Positions 34,261 to 43,422 are shown, numbered from the stretch's first letter. The stretch is DNA of 50,137 nt from Deltaproteobacteria bacterium (GCA_015493765.1 WGCQ01000272.1:1-50137), one strand, 5' to 3'. The notes: a model not told the origin generated them from the letters alone. Program-made: numbers and translations.

Positions 34261-37200
34261 CTTTTTTTCGTTTTCTTTTGGGCACATGCACTGTTTTGTC
34301 CTCGAATGTCCCGGCTGGCACCATGGACAACAGGCTTGACTTTCCCGGCCTCACGTTCAGACCCGGCACGTCGCGGTTTTTTACACTGGTCATGTACAAC
34401 CGCCCGGACGCCCTGGTTACGGCCACGTGAAGCAACCTGCGTTCCTCGGCCAGTTCCTCCCTGGTGTGAGCGCGGTCGAAAGGCAGCAGCCCGTCCTGTA
34501 CCCCCACCACGAATACAGCACCGAACTCGAGCCCCTTGGCCCCGTGGATCGTGAGCAGGCGTACGCCTATGTCGCTCAGGTTCAGGGCATCCACCTTTTT
34601 CATCAGGGTCAGCGCATCCAGCATGGAAACAATGTCAGGCTGGCTGCTCAACACGTTCATGTCAGGCAGTGTCAGCATACCCTCCGCCTCCATGGCCCGG
34701 TTGACCTGTTCCCATACGGTGTCCAAGGCCCCTGGCTCGTCAGGCCTGTGCTGGCCAATTAGTTTCGCAACCCGTTGAAACCCTGAAAGGTCCTCTATGC
34801 CCTGTTTATTCAGGTGTTCTATCATGGCCTTGTTCAGGGGTGGTTCCCCTGCCTGCCATGCACGCAAAAACGCCTGCATTACCGCGATACTGTCAAAGCC
34901 CTCGTCGTCTGCCTGGCTGCCCTCCACGAACGGGATGCCCTCAGTTTGCAAGGCCTCCTTGACCCGGTTCAGCACCCGCCTGGTCCGGCCCAGCACCGCG
35001 ATATCCTCAAGGGCCATAACATCCTGGCCCTGTTTGATCATGTCCAGCCCGCCCAGCAGACTGGCGATCTCCTTGGCAATAAAGATCGCCTCCTGCAAGG
35101 GGGTCCTGAATTCCAGGTACTGCGGCCTGGGTCCGTGTTTTCCGGTCATGGGCACCTGTCCGTCCGAACGCAGGGGCCCTGCGAACCGGGCGAGTTCATG
35201 GGTCAGTCGAAACGACCAGTCCAGGCCCATCACGTCCATGCCGCCAATACGTGACGCTAGTTGCTCCACCGCATCCGGCATGGCCCCGCGAAACCCGTAG
35301 ATTGCCTGCTCAGGGTCGCCGATCAAAAACACCTCGGCCCCGGCCTTGTGTACTTGAACAATCATTTGTGCCTGCACAGGGTTGATGTCCTGGACCTCGT
35401 CCACCAGCAGAAACCGGATCCCCTGGTCACGCAACAGCGAGTCATCCTGTTCCAATGCCCTTACCACGCGCCAGATCAAATCGTCCATATCCATTGCGTC
35501 CGCCCGTGCCAGGGCCTGCTCGTAGGCATCAAAACAACGCGGCCTTTCACCCCTGCCCGCCTTGAACAACGCGATTTCCCCGATGCATTTCCGGGCCTCC
35601 GTCAGGCTCAGCCGCAGTGCGTCCTTCAACAGCAACAATTGCTGGCGCTGGTCGATCAGGCGGCGTTTTGGCCACATCTGTCGCGCCAACTCCCGGCCAA
35701 ATGCATGCATGGTCATCACCCTGGGCATCGCGCCATTGTGGCCGGATGCTATGCGCTCCCGGATCTCGATGGCCGCGGCCGTGGTAAAGGTGACAGCCAG
35801 TATTTCAGCGGGCCTGGTCCCCTGCTCCAGCAAGCGGCGGACGCGGGTCGTCAACACGAATGTCTTGCCCGAGCCCGGGCCTGCGATCACGGCACAGTTT
35901 CCCCGGCAGTTTATTGCCTGTAACTGGGCCGGGGTCAGGTCCCTTTTCCAGTACCGGTCGTCCTGCTCAAATTCGATCTGCACGGCATTTTCCCCTGCCG
36001 CCGGTTCCGTCCGCCTGGGTTTGCTCGTTGCCGGCACGTCACCAAAACCCACCAACAGCCCCTGGTTTCGTAAACTGTCCAGTTCACCGGGCCGAAACAC
36101 CTGGATGCGGCCGAAAACCCCGTCATAACCCGGCTGTTTGTACACGTGCTCCGCGCGGATCCGCCGGATCGCCTCGCGCAGCGTGGGCGTGACCTCCTCG
36201 ATTGCCTCCAGCGGCATATCCAGCAACAGGGGCAATTCGGGGCCTGACGCGGCCAGCAGACGTTCGTAAGCCTTTGCCACACGCTTGGACTGCGCACCCA
36301 CGCTGTACAACTCGCCCAGGACCTCGGGCAGAGGGATCTGGTGGACCTCCAGGGGCTTGCCCGCAGGGCGATGCGTCGGCCCGCGGTCAGCCAGGTCCAG
36401 TACCCGGTGCATCACGCCCATGGTGAGGGGCTTGCCACATACGGGACAGGTGTTATTGTTCTGCGCCGCCTCCTCGGGCGTCAGGACCACCCCGCACTTC
36501 CTGTGCCCGTCAAAGTGGTATTTGCCTTCTTCGGGATAAAACTCCACCGTGCCCACGAATCCCTGCGCGGGCCTGCGGATCGCCTGGACTATGGCATGAT
36601 AGGACAGGGGCGTGTCCAGGATGTCCGCCTCGCGGCCCAGTTTTGCGGGTGAGTGCGCATCGGAGTGCGACACCAACGTGTACCTGTCCAGGGCCGAGAC
36701 CCGGTAATTCATGGTTGGGTCCGAGGACAGGCCCGTCTCCAGCGCGTGAATATGTTCCAGTTCCTCCTCGTAGCATTCCTCCAGGTTGTCGAACCCACTT
36801 CTTTCGCCCAGCGTGGAAAACCACGGGGTCCAGATGTGGGCCGGGATCACCTCGCAGTCGCCGTGGATGGAGCGGGCGATCTTCAGGATTTCCTTAGGGT
36901 CCAGCCCCAGGATCGGCCTCCCGTCCGACCGTACGTTGCCCAGTTTGTCCAGCGCTGCATGAAACGCCCTTGCCGATGCCAGGTCCGGCATCAGGACCAC
37001 GGTATGGACCTTCCTGACCCTGCCCGCCTTCTTGTAGATGCTGGATATCTCGACGCTTAACAGGAAACGGGGCTGGATTTGGCATGACTGCGGCAGTTGC
37101 GCATCCAAATCCTTTGCGTTTTTCGGCATGTACAGACCCGGCTCCGTTTCCTCGAGCCCGGCCTCCAGTTCCTCCAGCCAGGCAGGATGCGTGAAATCAC

Positions 37201-37321
37201 CCGTACCCACCACCTGGATGCCCTTTTTTGATGCCCACGTGTACAGGCCGTTTATGTCCGCCTCCTTGCTGGTGGCCCTGGAATAATGGGAATGAACGTG
37301 AAGGTCCGCAAAGAATCGCAT
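34235..37321 (-). CDS. EndoQ-like PHP nuclease fused to UvrD/Rep helicase
   Basis: The 1028-residue protein joins two repair modules. The N-terminal ~430 residues match endonuclease Q-type PHP proteins, which cut 5' of deaminated bases. Visible marks are ADLHVHSHYSRATS (5-18), GTGDFTHP, AHIWTPWFS, SHSDAHS, and a Cys-rich zinc site (C276, C292, C295 in DGHRKCG and CPVCGKPL). The rest is a superfamily 1A helicase with GPGSGKT (481-487), VDEVQDINPVQ, GDPEQAIYGFRGA and IHGAKGLEFGAVFVVG. This suggests coupled nicking and unwinding at uracil or hypoxanthine sites. PHP-UvrD fusions may occur elsewhere in bacteria; I cannot check distribution. An AAAGGAGC site fixes the start at 37321. Confidence 0.85.
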   Translation of the reverse strand: MRFFADLHVHSHYSRATSKEADINGLYTWASKKGIQVVGTGDFTHPAWLEELEAGLEETEPGLYMPKNAKDLDAQLPQSCQIQPRFLLSVEISSIYKKAGRVRKVHTVVLMPDLASARAFHAALDKLGNVRSDGRPILGLDPKEILKIARSIHGDCEVIPAHIWTPWFSTLGERSGFDNLEECYEEELEHIHALETGLSSDPTMNYRVSALDRYTLVSHSDAHSPAKLGREADILDTPLSYHAIVQAIRRPAQGFVGTVEFYPEEGKYHFDGHRKCGVVLTPEEAAQNNNTCPVCGKPLTMGVMHRVLDLADRGPTHRPAGKPLEVHQIPLPEVLGELYSVGAQSKRVAKAYERLLAASGPELPLLLDMPLEAIEEVTPTLREAIRRIRAEHVYKQPGYDGVFGRIQVFRPGELDSLRNQGLLVGFGDVPATSKPRRTEPAAGENAVQIEFEQDDRYWKRDLTPAQLQAINCRGNCAVIAGPGSGKTFVLTTRVRRLLEQGTRPAEILAVTFTTAAAIEIRERIASGHNGAMPRVMTMHAFGRELARQMWPKRRLIDQRQQLLLLKDALRLSLTEARKCIGEIALFKAGRGERPRCFDAYEQALARADAMDMDDLIWRVVRALEQDDSLLRDQGIRFLLVDEVQDINPVQAQMIVQVHKAGAEVFLIGDPEQAIYGFRGAMPDAVEQLASRIGGMDVMGLDWSFRLTHELARFAGPLRSDGQVPMTGKHGPRPQYLEFRTPLQEAIFIAKEIASLLGGLDMIKQGQDVMALEDIAVLGRTRRVLNRVKEALQTEGIPFVEGSQADDEGFDSIAVMQAFLRAWQAGEPPLNKAMIEHLNKQGIEDLSGFQRVAKLIGQHRPDEPGALDTVWEQVNRAMEAEGMLTLPDMNVLSSQPDIVSMLDALTLMKKVDALNLSDIGVRLLTIHGAKGLEFGAVFVVGVQDGLLPFDRAHTREELAEERRLLHVAVTRASGRLYMTSVKNRDVPGLNVRPGKSSLLSMVPAGTFEDKTVHVPKRKRKKDVEQLELF

Positions 37322-37455
37322 GGTTGCTCCTTTAAGCCTTGGCAAGTTTACCATTATCCCCGCTTCTGGGCAAACGAGGTGTGGGCCCAGGTTATGTAAC
37401 CCTGTTTGTGTCAAAAAGAGCGGTCTGGACACCCGCGAAACAAGCAGGCGAGGCC

Positions 37456-37512
37456 GAGGATGTTGATTTGATGCCAATTCCAGGGCGGGTTTGGAACCCG
37501 CCCCTACCGGAA
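37456..37512 (+). repeat. Intergenic repeat family B, copy 5 (partial)
   Basis: Only the left half is present, from GAGGATGTTGATTTGATG to the hairpin arm AACCCGCCCCTAC. Confidence 0.7.
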
Positions 37513-37804
37513 TGTATCGAACACACCTCCGCCCACACCGCCACGGCCACGGCCTCGGTCACGGCCAACGGTCTCGGTCAACGGTCTCGGACTCGGGCAT
37601 CGGGCCTCTGGCATCGGGCCTCTGGCGTCGGGTCGCAGCCTGCGGCTGCTGCGGGACGGTCCTGCGGGCCTTTCGGGAAGGCTCCCGTAGTAACCGGGAG
37701 CACACTGCCACGGTCAACGGTCAACGGCCCCGGCCAACGGTCACGGACAACAGTCAACGGCCGAAAGACCAGGCTAGCCGCCTGGGTTACAAGCAGGCCG
37801 GCGG

Positions 37805-37924
37805 AGGGTGTTGATTTGATTGGTTTCGAAGTAAATCTGAGTTTGTAACATGTTGATTTTAAAGCCATTTAAGAATGCCGGCTGGAAGCCAGCGATCCCA
37901 GGGAGGTCCTTTGTAACACCCTCC
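37805..37924 (+). repeat. Intergenic repeat family C, copy 2
   Basis: The element runs from GAGGGTGTTGATTTGATTGG to GTAACACCCTC. It contains GCCGGCT-GGA-AGCCAGC and CCCAGGGAGGTCC. The ends GAGGGTGTT and AACACCCTC are inverted repeats of each other, giving a MITE-like structure. Confidence 0.8.
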
Positions 37925-38118
37925 GGAGGCCTGTGCTCCATACGGCCACGGCAAAATCCGTTTTGGACCGTGGACCTGGGTATAACGGTCACCAGGATAT
38001 GGGTACTACTGCCCCGGACAGGCCTTCGCCCCGGTCATAATCGCTTTGATTCTTTGGACCTGTCGGACGTGGCATGCCAATTGCTATCTATGAACCTGTC
38101 AATACTTTTGGAGGTATC

Positions 38119-38649
38119 ATGTCCGAGTACAACGTTCAGGACCTGGAAAACTTGATCCATTGGGTCTGTGACAGGAGTATCCCATACCAGGCGCTTAGTG
38201 CTGAGGAAAGGGAGGATGCGGTTCAGGATACGTTTGTGGCCTTGCTGGAGGCCCAGGCACGCAGGGACCCGGACAAGAATTTTCGCACGCTTGTTAACAT
38301 AAGAATACGGGGGGCACTGATGGATTTCTGGAGGAAGCGGTCCATACTGCGACATCGTAGTCGGGTGTTGGAACCTGCCATGACAAAGGACACGACTCAC
38401 AGGACCATGGAATCCCGGATCACCCGAAAGACACTTACCATGCAGGTCAAGGCCATGATGTACGGTTTGCAGGAAAAACAACGCCGGGCAGTGGAATGCT
38501 ATTATTTGCAGGGAAAAACGGTGCAGGAAACAGCCGATATCCTGGGTGTTGCGGATACCACGGCATGGCGTCTGATTAAAAGAGGAGTTACGGAATTAAG
38601 GGAGTCCATGGAGGAGTACCACCCTTACGGTGTAAACTGGAAGCCTTGA
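38119..38649 (+). CDS. Sigma-70 family (ECF-like) RNA polymerase sigma factor
   Basis: The 176-residue protein has a region 2 (EEREDAVQDTFVALLEA...FRTLVNIRIRGALMDFWRKR, about 30-77) and a region 4 helix-turn-helix (LQEKQRRAVECYYLQGKTVQETADILGVADTTAWRLIKRGV, about 118-158). Regions 1 and 3 are missing, as in ECF or minimal sigma factors. A GGAGGT site lies 5 bases before the ATG at 38119. No anti-sigma gene or membrane partner is adjacent, so how its activity is controlled is not visible. Its own target promoter cannot be inferred. Confidence 0.85.
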   Translation: MSEYNVQDLENLIHWVCDRSIPYQALSAEEREDAVQDTFVALLEAQARRDPDKNFRTLVNIRIRGALMDFWRKRSILRHRSRVLEPAMTKDTTHRTMESRITRKTLTMQVKAMMYGLQEKQRRAVECYYLQGKTVQETADILGVADTTAWRLIKRGVTELRESMEEYHPYGVNWKP

Positions 38650-38729
38650 TACCCGGGGCCACATGTGGTGATGGAAAAACACAACGGCACTGATTTCGAG
38701 GCTGCCATACCGTCTTTTTTCCCGTAATA

Positions 38730-38815
38730 CCCGAATTACCTGACTAAATTCGGCAGTCGGGCGCTGCAAGCGGCCCCTCTACTGCATCATTTTCACCTGT
38801 TTGCATCTGAACCCA
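38730..38815 (-). repeat. Long family A element, copy g
   Basis: The palindrome at 38730-38753 is followed by GTCGGGCGCTGCAAGCGGCC and a CACCTGTTTGCAT tail, shared with copy b. Its GGGG-type end is mutated and points away from the next gene. Confidence 0.7.
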
Positions 38816-38867
38816 TTTCAGCACCCAATCTTATAGAAGAGGGTTGTCAAGCCCACTGTACTTTATC

Positions 38868-38891
38868 CTCAAATTTACAGGTAATTTGGGG
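38868..38891 (+). repeat. Family A palindrome, copy h
   Basis: CTCAAATTTACAGG is followed by TAATTTGGGG, upstream of the 2-oxoacid:ferredoxin oxidoreductase operon. Confidence 0.75.
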
Positions 38892-38963
38892 TATTATTTG
38901 ACCGGGGTTGTTGAAAAAAATCCTAAAACGTCATAAAAGAATATCTGCATTTAGGAGGTACCC

Positions 38964-39530
38964 ATGATTGAAATCAGGATCCATGGCAGAGGCGGACAGG
39001 GTGCCGTGGTTGCATCCAAAATTCTTGCTGATGCCGTATTCTCCGAGGGACAGCAGGTCCAGGCCTTCCCGCACTTTGGCGTGGAGCGCAGGGGCGCTCC
39101 GGTGGCTGCGTTCATGCGTATAGACGAGCGTCCGATCCGGTTGCGCAACGAGATATATGAACCGGATCACCTGGTGATACTGGACCCTACACTGACCGGT
39201 AACCCGGCCGTAATGAAGGGCTTGAAGCCCCGCGGTGTGATTCTGATTAACACGGACCTTCCACCGCAACGCTTTGATTTTTCTGGTGATTTTCGTGTTG
39301 CAACCGTGGATGCATCCAGGATTGCGCTGGATCATCAACTGGGCAGCCGTTCCGCGCCCATCGTAAATACGGCCATCCTGGGCGCCCTGGCCAGGGTGAT
39401 CCCGGTGTGTTCCCTGGATTCGATCGTCAAGGCAATATCGGATGGTGTCCCAATCTATCCCGAACGTAATGCGGCCGCGGCCAGGGATGCCTACAAACAG
39501 GTTGTACTGGGATGGCAGGAGGAGGCATGA
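38964..39530 (+). CDS. 2-oxoacid:ferredoxin oxidoreductase, gamma subunit
   Basis: This subunit binds the CoA/inter-domain region of the enzyme that oxidatively decarboxylates a 2-oxoacid (pyruvate, 2-oxoglutarate or a branched-chain oxoacid) to acyl-CoA while reducing ferredoxin. The 188-residue product has the gamma-domain start IEIRIHGRGGQGAVVASKIL and FPHFGVERRGAPVAAFMRI. An AGGAGGT site precedes the ATG. It is the first gene of a four-gene operon, and the next gene starts in its stop as ATGA. Oxoacid specificity is not decided by this sequence; pyruvate is the commonest for this layout. Confidence 0.93.
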   Translation: MIEIRIHGRGGQGAVVASKILADAVFSEGQQVQAFPHFGVERRGAPVAAFMRIDERPIRLRNEIYEPDHLVILDPTLTGNPAVMKGLKPRGVILINTDLPPQRFDFSGDFRVATVDASRIALDHQLGSRSAPIVNTAILGALARVIPVCSLDSIVKAISDGVPIYPERNAAAARDAYKQVVLGWQEEA

Positions 39531-41308
39531 AAATAAAGACAAAGGTGAAAGTTAATCTGGACAAGGTCGAAAAATATCCGTACGCCGCCTTTTCCGTTTA
39601 CGGGGACATGGGCTGGAACAAGACAGGTTCCTGGCGTTACGTGCGTCCGGTGTACGTGGAATCCGTACCGCCTTGCCAGGCGGGTTGTCCCACGGGTGAA
39701 AACGTGGAGGCATGGATCAAACTGCTGGCACAAAAGCGTTACCAGGAGGCTGTGGACCTGATACGCCTGGAAAATCCCTTTCCCGCGATCACGGGCAGGG
39801 TGTGCTTCCACCCTTGCGAAAACCGGTGTAACCGCTCGCACATGGGCGGTGCCGTTTCCATCAACATGCTGGAGCAGTTCCTGGGCGAACAGGGGGTTGA
39901 CCTGCCTCCTGCCGAACCCTTCGGGCTGAAAGGCGGGTTGAACGTGGCGGTGGTTGGGTCAGGACCTGCCGGCCTGGCCGCGGCGTATCACCTGACCAGG
40001 CTGGGACACCAGGTCACCGTGTTCGAGAGGGCGGCAAAGGCCGGTGGCATGATGCGCTACGGGATCCCGTCCTACCGCCTGCCCAGGGCCGTGCTGGACC
40101 ACGAAATTGACAGGCTGAAGGCAATGGGGATACAGGTTCGTACCAGCACGTCCCCTGACATAGAGACCTTGAAACAGGATTTCGACCGCATTGTGCTGTC
40201 CGTTGGTGCCCAGGCCAGCACGAAACTGGGGATCGAAGGCGAAAATATCGAAGGTGTGATGCACGGACTGGATTACCTGCGCCAGGTGAACGGTGGCACA
40301 CTGACCAGCGTGCCCGGGCGGGTTGCGGTAATCGGTGGTGGAAACACGGCCATGGACTGCGCCAGGACCGCGTTGCGCCTGGGTGCCGAGGATGTTACCG
40401 TGTACTACCGCAGGACCAGGGCCCAGATGCCAGCATTTGGCGAGGAGGTCGATGCCGCGGAGGAGGAGGGCGTGAAGTTCATTTTCCTGCGTTCGCCCAT
40501 GGCCTTTGCAAGGGCCGAGGACGGCATCGATATGCAACTCCAGGTGATGAAACTGGGTGTCCCGGGAGAGGATGGAAGGCGCAGGCCAGTACCCGTGGAG
40601 GGACAGTTCGAATCCTTCCAGGCCGACCTGGTGCTGTTGGCAATCGGTGAGAAGGTGGAAACAGACCGCCTGGAGTCATTGGTGGAACTGGAAAAACGCT
40701 CCGTAAAGGTGGATCAATTCCTTCATACCAGCGACCCCAAGGTCTTTGCCGCGGGTGATGTGACCCCCAACCCCAGGACCGTGACCGATGCGCTGGGCAT
40801 GGGCAAACTGGCGGCCGTGGCAATGGATGCCGAATTCAGGGGAATCGACTTGCGGCAGGTGTTCAAGGACACGGTGGTGCCTACCGGACGCACCGTTACC
40901 ATGCAGTACTACCTGCAAATCATCAAGGAACACAAGGCATTGGATCACAAATTGGAGGTCGTGGAGTTCGAACGGTTGAACCCCTATCATTTTACAATCC
41001 AGCCCAGGCCGCACCGTCCACAGGCAAAGGTGGCACAACGCATGCAGGCAGACGAAACCGAGGTGTTCAGCGAGGTCAACCAGACCATCCCCGAGGAACT
41101 GGCCCTGCGGGAGTCGGACCGATGCATGCACTGCGGACGGTGTATCGATTGCGACAACTGCTATATCTACTGTCCGGACGGTGCTATTACGCCGAAGCCG
41201 GGGGGTGGATATACGATAAATCTGGATTATTGCAAGGGATGCGGGGTATGTGTGCATGAGTGCCCCCGCGCGGCGATGGCAATGGTCGAAGAACCCGTGG
41301 AGTTTTGA
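39527..41308 (+). CDS. FAD/NAD(P)-dependent oxidoreductase fused to 2x[4Fe-4S] delta subunit
   Basis: The 593-residue protein is GltD/NfnB-like. N-terminal cysteines (C50, C54, C93, C97, C101) match the [4Fe-4S]-binding region. An FAD Rossmann motif VVGSGPAGLAA lies at about 142-152, and an NAD(P) Rossmann motif VAVIGGGNTAMD lies further on. The C-terminal part is a bacterial-type ferredoxin with two cluster motifs (CMHCGRCIDCDNC...C and CKGCGVCVHEC...). The ferredoxin part replaces the usual small delta subunit of the oxidoreductase. The fusion suggests direct electron exchange between the 2-oxoacid reaction and NAD(P). Its place inside the operon (ATGA overlap before it, 1-base gap after it) supports this. 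Confidence 0.9.
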   Translation: MKIKTKVKVNLDKVEKYPYAAFSVYGDMGWNKTGSWRYVRPVYVESVPPCQAGCPTGENVEAWIKLLAQKRYQEAVDLIRLENPFPAITGRVCFHPCENRCNRSHMGGAVSINMLEQFLGEQGVDLPPAEPFGLKGGLNVAVVGSGPAGLAAAYHLTRLGHQVTVFERAAKAGGMMRYGIPSYRLPRAVLDHEIDRLKAMGIQVRTSTSPDIETLKQDFDRIVLSVGAQASTKLGIEGENIEGVMHGLDYLRQVNGGTLTSVPGRVAVIGGGNTAMDCARTALRLGAEDVTVYYRRTRAQMPAFGEEVDAAEEEGVKFIFLRSPMAFARAEDGIDMQLQVMKLGVPGEDGRRRPVPVEGQFESFQADLVLLAIGEKVETDRLESLVELEKRSVKVDQFLHTSDPKVFAAGDVTPNPRTVTDALGMGKLAAVAMDAEFRGIDLRQVFKDTVVPTGRTVTMQYYLQIIKEHKALDHKLEVVEFERLNPYHFTIQPRPHRPQAKVAQRMQADETEVFSEVNQTIPEELALRESDRCMHCGRCIDCDNCYIYCPDGAITPKPGGGYTINLDYCKGCGVCVHECPRAAMAMVEEPVEF

Positions 41309-41309
41309 T

Positions 41310-42485
41310 ATGGCAGTAAAAAAGGTTTTGATGGGGAACCATGCGGTGTCCCACGGTGTAAAATTGTCCAGGGCAAAGGTGATTTCCGCGTATCCGATCA
41401 CGCCCCAGACGCATATCGTGGAAAAATTATCCGAGATGTGTGCAAACGGCGAACTGGATGCCACGTTTATCAAGGTTGAAAGTGAGCATTCCGCACTGGC
41501 CACGCTGGTAGGTTCGTCCTCGGCCGGGGTCAGGTCGTTTACGGCCACCAGTTCCCAGGGGCTTGCATTGATGCACGAGGTGTTGCACTGGGCCGGGATT
41601 GGTCGCCTGCCGATCGTCATGGCCAACGTGAACCGTGCTATGGCCCCTGGCTGGAACATCTGGACGGAACAAACCGACTCCCTGGCCCAGCGGGATACCA
41701 GTTGGATGCAGTGGTACTGCGAGACCAACCAGGAGGTGCTGGACACGGTGATCCAGGCCTTTAAGGTCGCCGAGCGGACCCATTTCCCCGTGATGATGGT
41801 GTATGATGCGTTCGTGCTGTCCCACACGTATGCCCCGGTTGAGATCCCGGACCAGGAAAAGGTGGACCGTTACCTGCCGCCTTTACAGCCTGGACTGCAC
41901 CTGGACAGTGAAAATCCCATGTCCTTCGGCGCCTTGACCCCGCCGGAAGACTACATGGAACTGCGGTATATTGCGGCCCGTGACATGGCCCGTGCACTGG
42001 ATGTAATCCAGGAGGAGGGCCGGCTGTTCGGCGAGATGTTCGGCCGCACCTACGGCCTGGTGGAGGAGTATCGGACCGAAGGTGCTGACACGGTACTGGT
42101 TACGGCCGGGTCAATGACAGCAACGGCCAGGGAGGCGGTGGATACGCTGCGTGACAAGGGACAGGCCGTGGGCCTGGTCAAACTGCGGGTGTTTCGGCCA
42201 TTTCCGTTTGAGCAGGTACGCGCAGTACTGGGTAAATTCGACCGGATTGCGGTGGTGGACCGTAACGTATCCCCCGGGCTCGGCGGCATATTCGCCGCAG
42301 AGGTGGCAAACGCCTTGGCGGAATTGTCCAACCGTCCCAAGATCTACCGTTTCATTGCAGGTCTGGGTGGCCGGGACATCACGCCTGATACGTTTTTCGA
42401 GATCATGGACTTGACCAGGACACAGGAATACAAGCCCGGCCTTACGTACTGGGTTGGCCTGAAAGGAGGATGGCATGCAGTTTAA
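41310..42485 (+). CDS. 2-oxoacid:ferredoxin oxidoreductase, alpha subunit
   Basis: The alpha subunit carries the pyrimidine-binding and transketolase C-terminal-like domains. The 391-residue product has MGNHAVSHGVKLSRAKVISAYPITPQT, ESEHSALATLVGSSSAGVRSFTATSSQGLALMHE and later VGLVKLRVFRPFPFEQVRAVL, all normal for PorA-type subunits. The start at 41310 follows the previous stop by one base. An upstream in-frame ATG would overlap the ferredoxin module. The 3' end overlaps the beta gene by 11 bases. Confidence 0.94.
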   Translation: MAVKKVLMGNHAVSHGVKLSRAKVISAYPITPQTHIVEKLSEMCANGELDATFIKVESEHSALATLVGSSSAGVRSFTATSSQGLALMHEVLHWAGIGRLPIVMANVNRAMAPGWNIWTEQTDSLAQRDTSWMQWYCETNQEVLDTVIQAFKVAERTHFPVMMVYDAFVLSHTYAPVEIPDQEKVDRYLPPLQPGLHLDSENPMSFGALTPPEDYMELRYIAARDMARALDVIQEEGRLFGEMFGRTYGLVEEYRTEGADTVLVTAGSMTATAREAVDTLRDKGQAVGLVKLRVFRPFPFEQVRAVLGKFDRIAVVDRNVSPGLGGIFAAEVANALAELSNRPKIYRFIAGLGGRDITPDTFFEIMDLTRTQEYKPGLTYWVGLKGGWHAV

Positions 42486-43422
42486 CCTTCGTCGTGAAGA
42501 AATCATGGGTCCCGGGCACCTGGCCTGCCAGGGGTGCGGTGGGTCGTTGTCCATGCGCTTGGCGTTGAAGGTGCTGGGCCCCAAAACATACGTGGTGATG
42601 CCGGCGTGCTGCTGGTCCGTGATCGCAGGACCGTTTCCCTATTCGAATCTGAACGTTCCCTTGCTGCATACCGCATTCGAGACGGCTGCATCAGCGGCCA
42701 GCGGGGTACGTGCAGCGCTGGACATACGCGGTGAAACGGATGCCACGGTGCTGGCGTGGGCAGGTGATGGCGGTACGTTCGATATCGGGTTCCAGGCGCT
42801 CAGCGGTGCTGCCGAAAGGAACGAGAACATCATTTTTACGGTGTACGACAACGAGGCGTACATGAACACGGGGATCCAGCGTTCCTCTGCCACGCCTTAC
42901 GGGGCCTGGACCACGACCACGCCTGTGGACAACCCCAAAAGAGAGCCCAAAAAGGATATCATCCGCATCATGGCGGCACATGGGATTCCCTACGTGGCAA
43001 CCGCGAACGTGGCCTTTCCGGGTGACCTGATGCGCAAGTTCGAAAAGGCCAAAAAGATCAAGGGCACACGTTTCATCCACATCCTGTCGCCGTGCCCTCC
43101 GGGATGGAAGATCGCGTCCGAGCACAGCATAGAGATTGCAAGGCTGGCAACGCTGGCCAATGTGTTCCCACTGGTGGAGGTGGAGGACGGCGAAAAGTGG
43201 ACGTTGAACTATAAGCCTGAATCGCCTGTGCCCGTACGGCAATACATGAGTCGCCAGGGCAGGTTCCGGCACCTGAAGGATGCGGATTACCAGCGTATCC
43301 AGGTGATGGTGGACCGTTACTGGGAAAAGACACTCAAATCATGCGGGGTGAATCCTGATGAACCGTTCGAAAATCCGCAGTGGTTCAATTCTCCTTTTGA
43401 TCGTGGCCGTCCTGTGGATTAG
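42475..43422 (+). CDS. 2-oxoacid:ferredoxin oxidoreductase, beta subunit
   Basis: The beta subunit binds thiamine diphosphate and a [4Fe-4S] cluster. The 315-residue product has CQGCGGSLSMRLAL near the N-terminus, MPACCWSVIAG, and the ThDP signature AGDGGTFDIGFQALSGAAERNENIIFTVYDNEAYMNTG. QRSSATPYGAWTTTTP, typical of pyruvate/VOR-type beta subunits, follows. An AAGGAGGATGGC site precedes the ATG within the alpha gene. The last 65 bases overlap the next gene in another frame. Confidence 0.94.
   Translation: MQFNLRREEIMGPGHLACQGCGGSLSMRLALKVLGPKTYVVMPACCWSVIAGPFPYSNLNVPLLHTAFETAASAASGVRAALDIRGETDATVLAWAGDGGTFDIGFQALSGAAERNENIIFTVYDNEAYMNTGIQRSSATPYGAWTTTTPVDNPKREPKKDIIRIMAAHGIPYVATANVAFPGDLMRKFEKAKKIKGTRFIHILSPCPPGWKIASEHSIEIARLATLANVFPLVEVEDGEKWTLNYKPESPVPVRQYMSRQGRFRHLKDADYQRIQVMVDRYWEKTLKSCGVNPDEPFENPQWFNSPFDRGRPVD

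Larger units (their letters stand above)
37322..38118. other. Gene-free gap with repeats B, C, D and E
   Basis: The gap between the PHP-helicase and sigma-factor genes holds a partial family B element (37456-37512), hexamer satellites (about 37538-37600 and 37704-37765), a reversed family E block with GCAGCC/GGCTGC (about 37620-37705), and a family C element (37805-37924). From 37925 to 38118 is unassigned sequence that must contain the sigma-factor promoter. Confidence 0.7.
38650..38963. other. Gap with two family A copies upstream of the oxidoreductase operon
   Basis: The gap holds family A copies g (38730-38753, minus orientation, with the GCAAGCGG extension) and h (38868-38891). A TTGACC box at 38898-38903 follows copy h by 6 bases, but no good -10 sits at 17 bases. 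An alternative is TTGTTG with CATAAA at 18 bases. I see no gene. Confidence 0.6.
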
